This document shows positions 13,114 through 14,002 of a stretch of 14,002 bases of DNA, piece by piece. A program made the position numbers and the translations under genes. The notes under the pieces are model-generated. The model made no database searches and was not told where the DNA came from. It saw only the letters and a program-made list of their open reading frames with translations. The DNA is from Desulfuromusa sp. GTDB taxonomy: Bacteria; Desulfobacterota; Desulfuromonadia; Desulfuromonadales; Geopsychrobacteraceae. The DNA lies in the NCBI GenBank assembly GCA_029933365.1, contig JAOZOH010000077.1, positions 1 through 14,002 of the forward strand, given 5' to 3'. Numbering within the stretch: position 1 is the first letter of the stretch; each line of letters begins with the position of its first letter.

Positions 13114-14002
13114 ATGCGTAAATCCCTGTTTTATTTCGTACTATTGCTGACTTTTTTATGGAGTGCACTGGCGGTGGCTGGAGGGTTGATCGCCTCACCG
13201 GAAGCTTGTCTGGAATGTCACGATGATGTGACTTCAGCTGAAGATTTTGCTGCTTCTGTTCACGGTGCCAATGGATGTGTTGCCTGTCACTTTGAATTGA
13301 CTGACCTTGATGCGCATATGGATGGCGAGCTTATGCCTGGTTCCGTTGATTGTGCACGCTGTCATAAACAGGAATTTAAAGAATATTTTGATAGTGTTCA
13401 CCATTTTGATCATATCAATATCAATCTTAACTGTACTTCCTGTCATGAAAATATTCATGAACTAACCGCCTGGAAAGGTGATAAACAGCGCGCAAACGAA
13501 ACTTGTGCAACCTGTCACGATACAGTCTTTGACGAATATCAGACTTCAATTCATGCCAAAGCGGTTGCGGAAGGTAATATGGATGGTGCCGCCTGTATCG
13601 ATTGTCACGGGCTGCATACTATTACCTCCATTGGAGATATGGATCTCCGCGAAAGGGCAAGTTTCCGTACAGAACCGTGCATGACCTGTCATGCTGATGA
13701 AGAGATGATGCACAAAAATGATGTTTTCCCTGTTGCGGTTGAAAGCTACCTGGAAAGTTATCATGGCAAGAACTTCCATCTTGGCTATCCTGAAAAAGTT
13801 GCAGGCTGCGCCGATTGTCACACCGCACACGCAGTTTTGCCAAATGAAGATCCTGCTTCCAGCCTCAATTCTGAAAATCTGGTTGTTGCCTGCGCTAAAT
13901 GTCATGAAAATGCGTCTGCGCAGTTTGTTAAGTTCTATTCTCACGGGGATATGACCGATCGAGAAAATTACCCGATCTTATTTTACACCTATATTGCCAT
14001 GA
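13114..14002 (+). CDS. Nonahaem c-type cytochrome, periplasmic part (3'-truncated by window)
   Basis: Secreted electron-transfer protein; 296 codons are visible and the frame is open at the window end. A Sec signal peptide (MRK, then hydrophobic 4-19, cleavage near 20-22 at ALAVA-GG) leads to nine CXXCH haem sites at residues 32, 55, 80, 107, 131, 161, 189, 232 and 260. Extra histidines that could be distal ligands include His50, His68, His96, His97, His100, His115, His147, His168, His217, His222, His239 and His277. After the ninth site the chain turns hydrophobic (NYPILFYTYIAM, 285-296), as if a membrane segment begins. That would match inner-membrane cytochromes with a nine-haem domain fused to a b-type cytochrome, such as CbcL of Geobacter, but the rest is not visible; a purely periplasmic protein remains possible. 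Role inferred: passing quinol-derived electrons towards the periplasm. The GAGGAG ribosome site fixes the start. Confidence 0.9.
   Translation, partial: MRKSLFYFVLLLTFLWSALAVAGGLIASPEACLECHDDVTSAEDFAASVHGANGCVACHFELTDLDAHMDGELMPGSVDCARCHKQEFKEYFDSVHHFDHININLNCTSCHENIHELTAWKGDKQRANETCATCHDTVFDEYQTSIHAKAVAEGNMDGAACIDCHGLHTITSIGDMDLRERASFRTEPCMTCHADEEMMHKNDVFPVAVESYLESYHGKNFHLGYPEKVAGCADCHTAHAVLPNEDPASSLNSENLVVACAKCHENASAQFVKFYSHGDMTDRENYPILFYTYIAM

Noticed and set aside
13546..13944. Open frame of 132 codons on the minus strand, opposite the cytochrome
   Set aside because: The + strand encodes regularly spaced CXXCH motifs behind a signal peptide, so the opposite frame is a by-product of that codon pattern.

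Overview
This window looks like chromosomal DNA from a Desulfuromonadales-type bacterium (the Geobacter, Desulfuromonas and Pelobacter neighbourhood). Three things point that way: an SfrB/SfrA-type NADPH oxidoreductase pair, an F0-only ATP synthase cluster with no F1 genes, and a secreted cytochrome with nine CXXCH haem sites. Base composition is moderate. Every gene I can support is on the + strand, and I saw no tRNA, rRNA, CRISPR array, insertion sequence or phage gene. The assignment rests on gene content, not on a database search.

Layout. Positions 1-36 hold the last codons of an unidentified gene. Then come a TauE/SafE-family permease (64-819), a good sigma70-like promoter (846-875), and a run of housekeeping genes: def (946-1473), fmt (1460-2401), htpX (about 2470-3297), rsmB (3298-4659), rpe (4857-5522) and a small lipoprotein of unknown function (5553-5969). 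Two hairpins with GGGGAC-type cores, possibly REP-like, lie at 2417-2444 (between fmt and htpX) and 4718-4768 (between rsmB and rpe). def and fmt overlap and act in sequence on initiator Met-tRNA and nascent peptides. rsmB methylates 16S rRNA, htpX does membrane protein quality control, and rpe serves the pentose phosphate pathway.

The middle (about 6056-10918) is a redox operon. A structured leader with a 12-bp hairpin precedes sfrB (6206-8230, TTG start), then sfrA (8315-10861) and a strong terminator (10892-10918). SfrB combines a NuoF-like Fe-S segment with a GltD-like FAD/NADPH module. SfrA is NuoG-like with five visible Fe-S sites. Together they should form a soluble NADPH-oxidising or NADPH-reducing enzyme that links NADPH to a low-potential carrier.

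The next block (11080-12754) is atpZ-like, atpI, atpB and atpE, closed by a terminator at 12781-12809. It encodes F0 parts only; F1 and subunit b must lie elsewhere. Subunit c carries the Gln, Glu-Ser and Tyr positions seen in Na+-binding c-rings. After 300 bases of AT-rich, hairpin-dense leader comes a nonahaem cytochrome c (13114 to the window end), cut off just where a membrane segment may begin.

The items I would look at first are the cytochrome leader with mutually exclusive pairings (about 12954-13061), the cytochrome itself, the ion-binding pattern in AtpE, and the Cys-to-Gly change in the NuoF-like Fe-S motif of SfrB.
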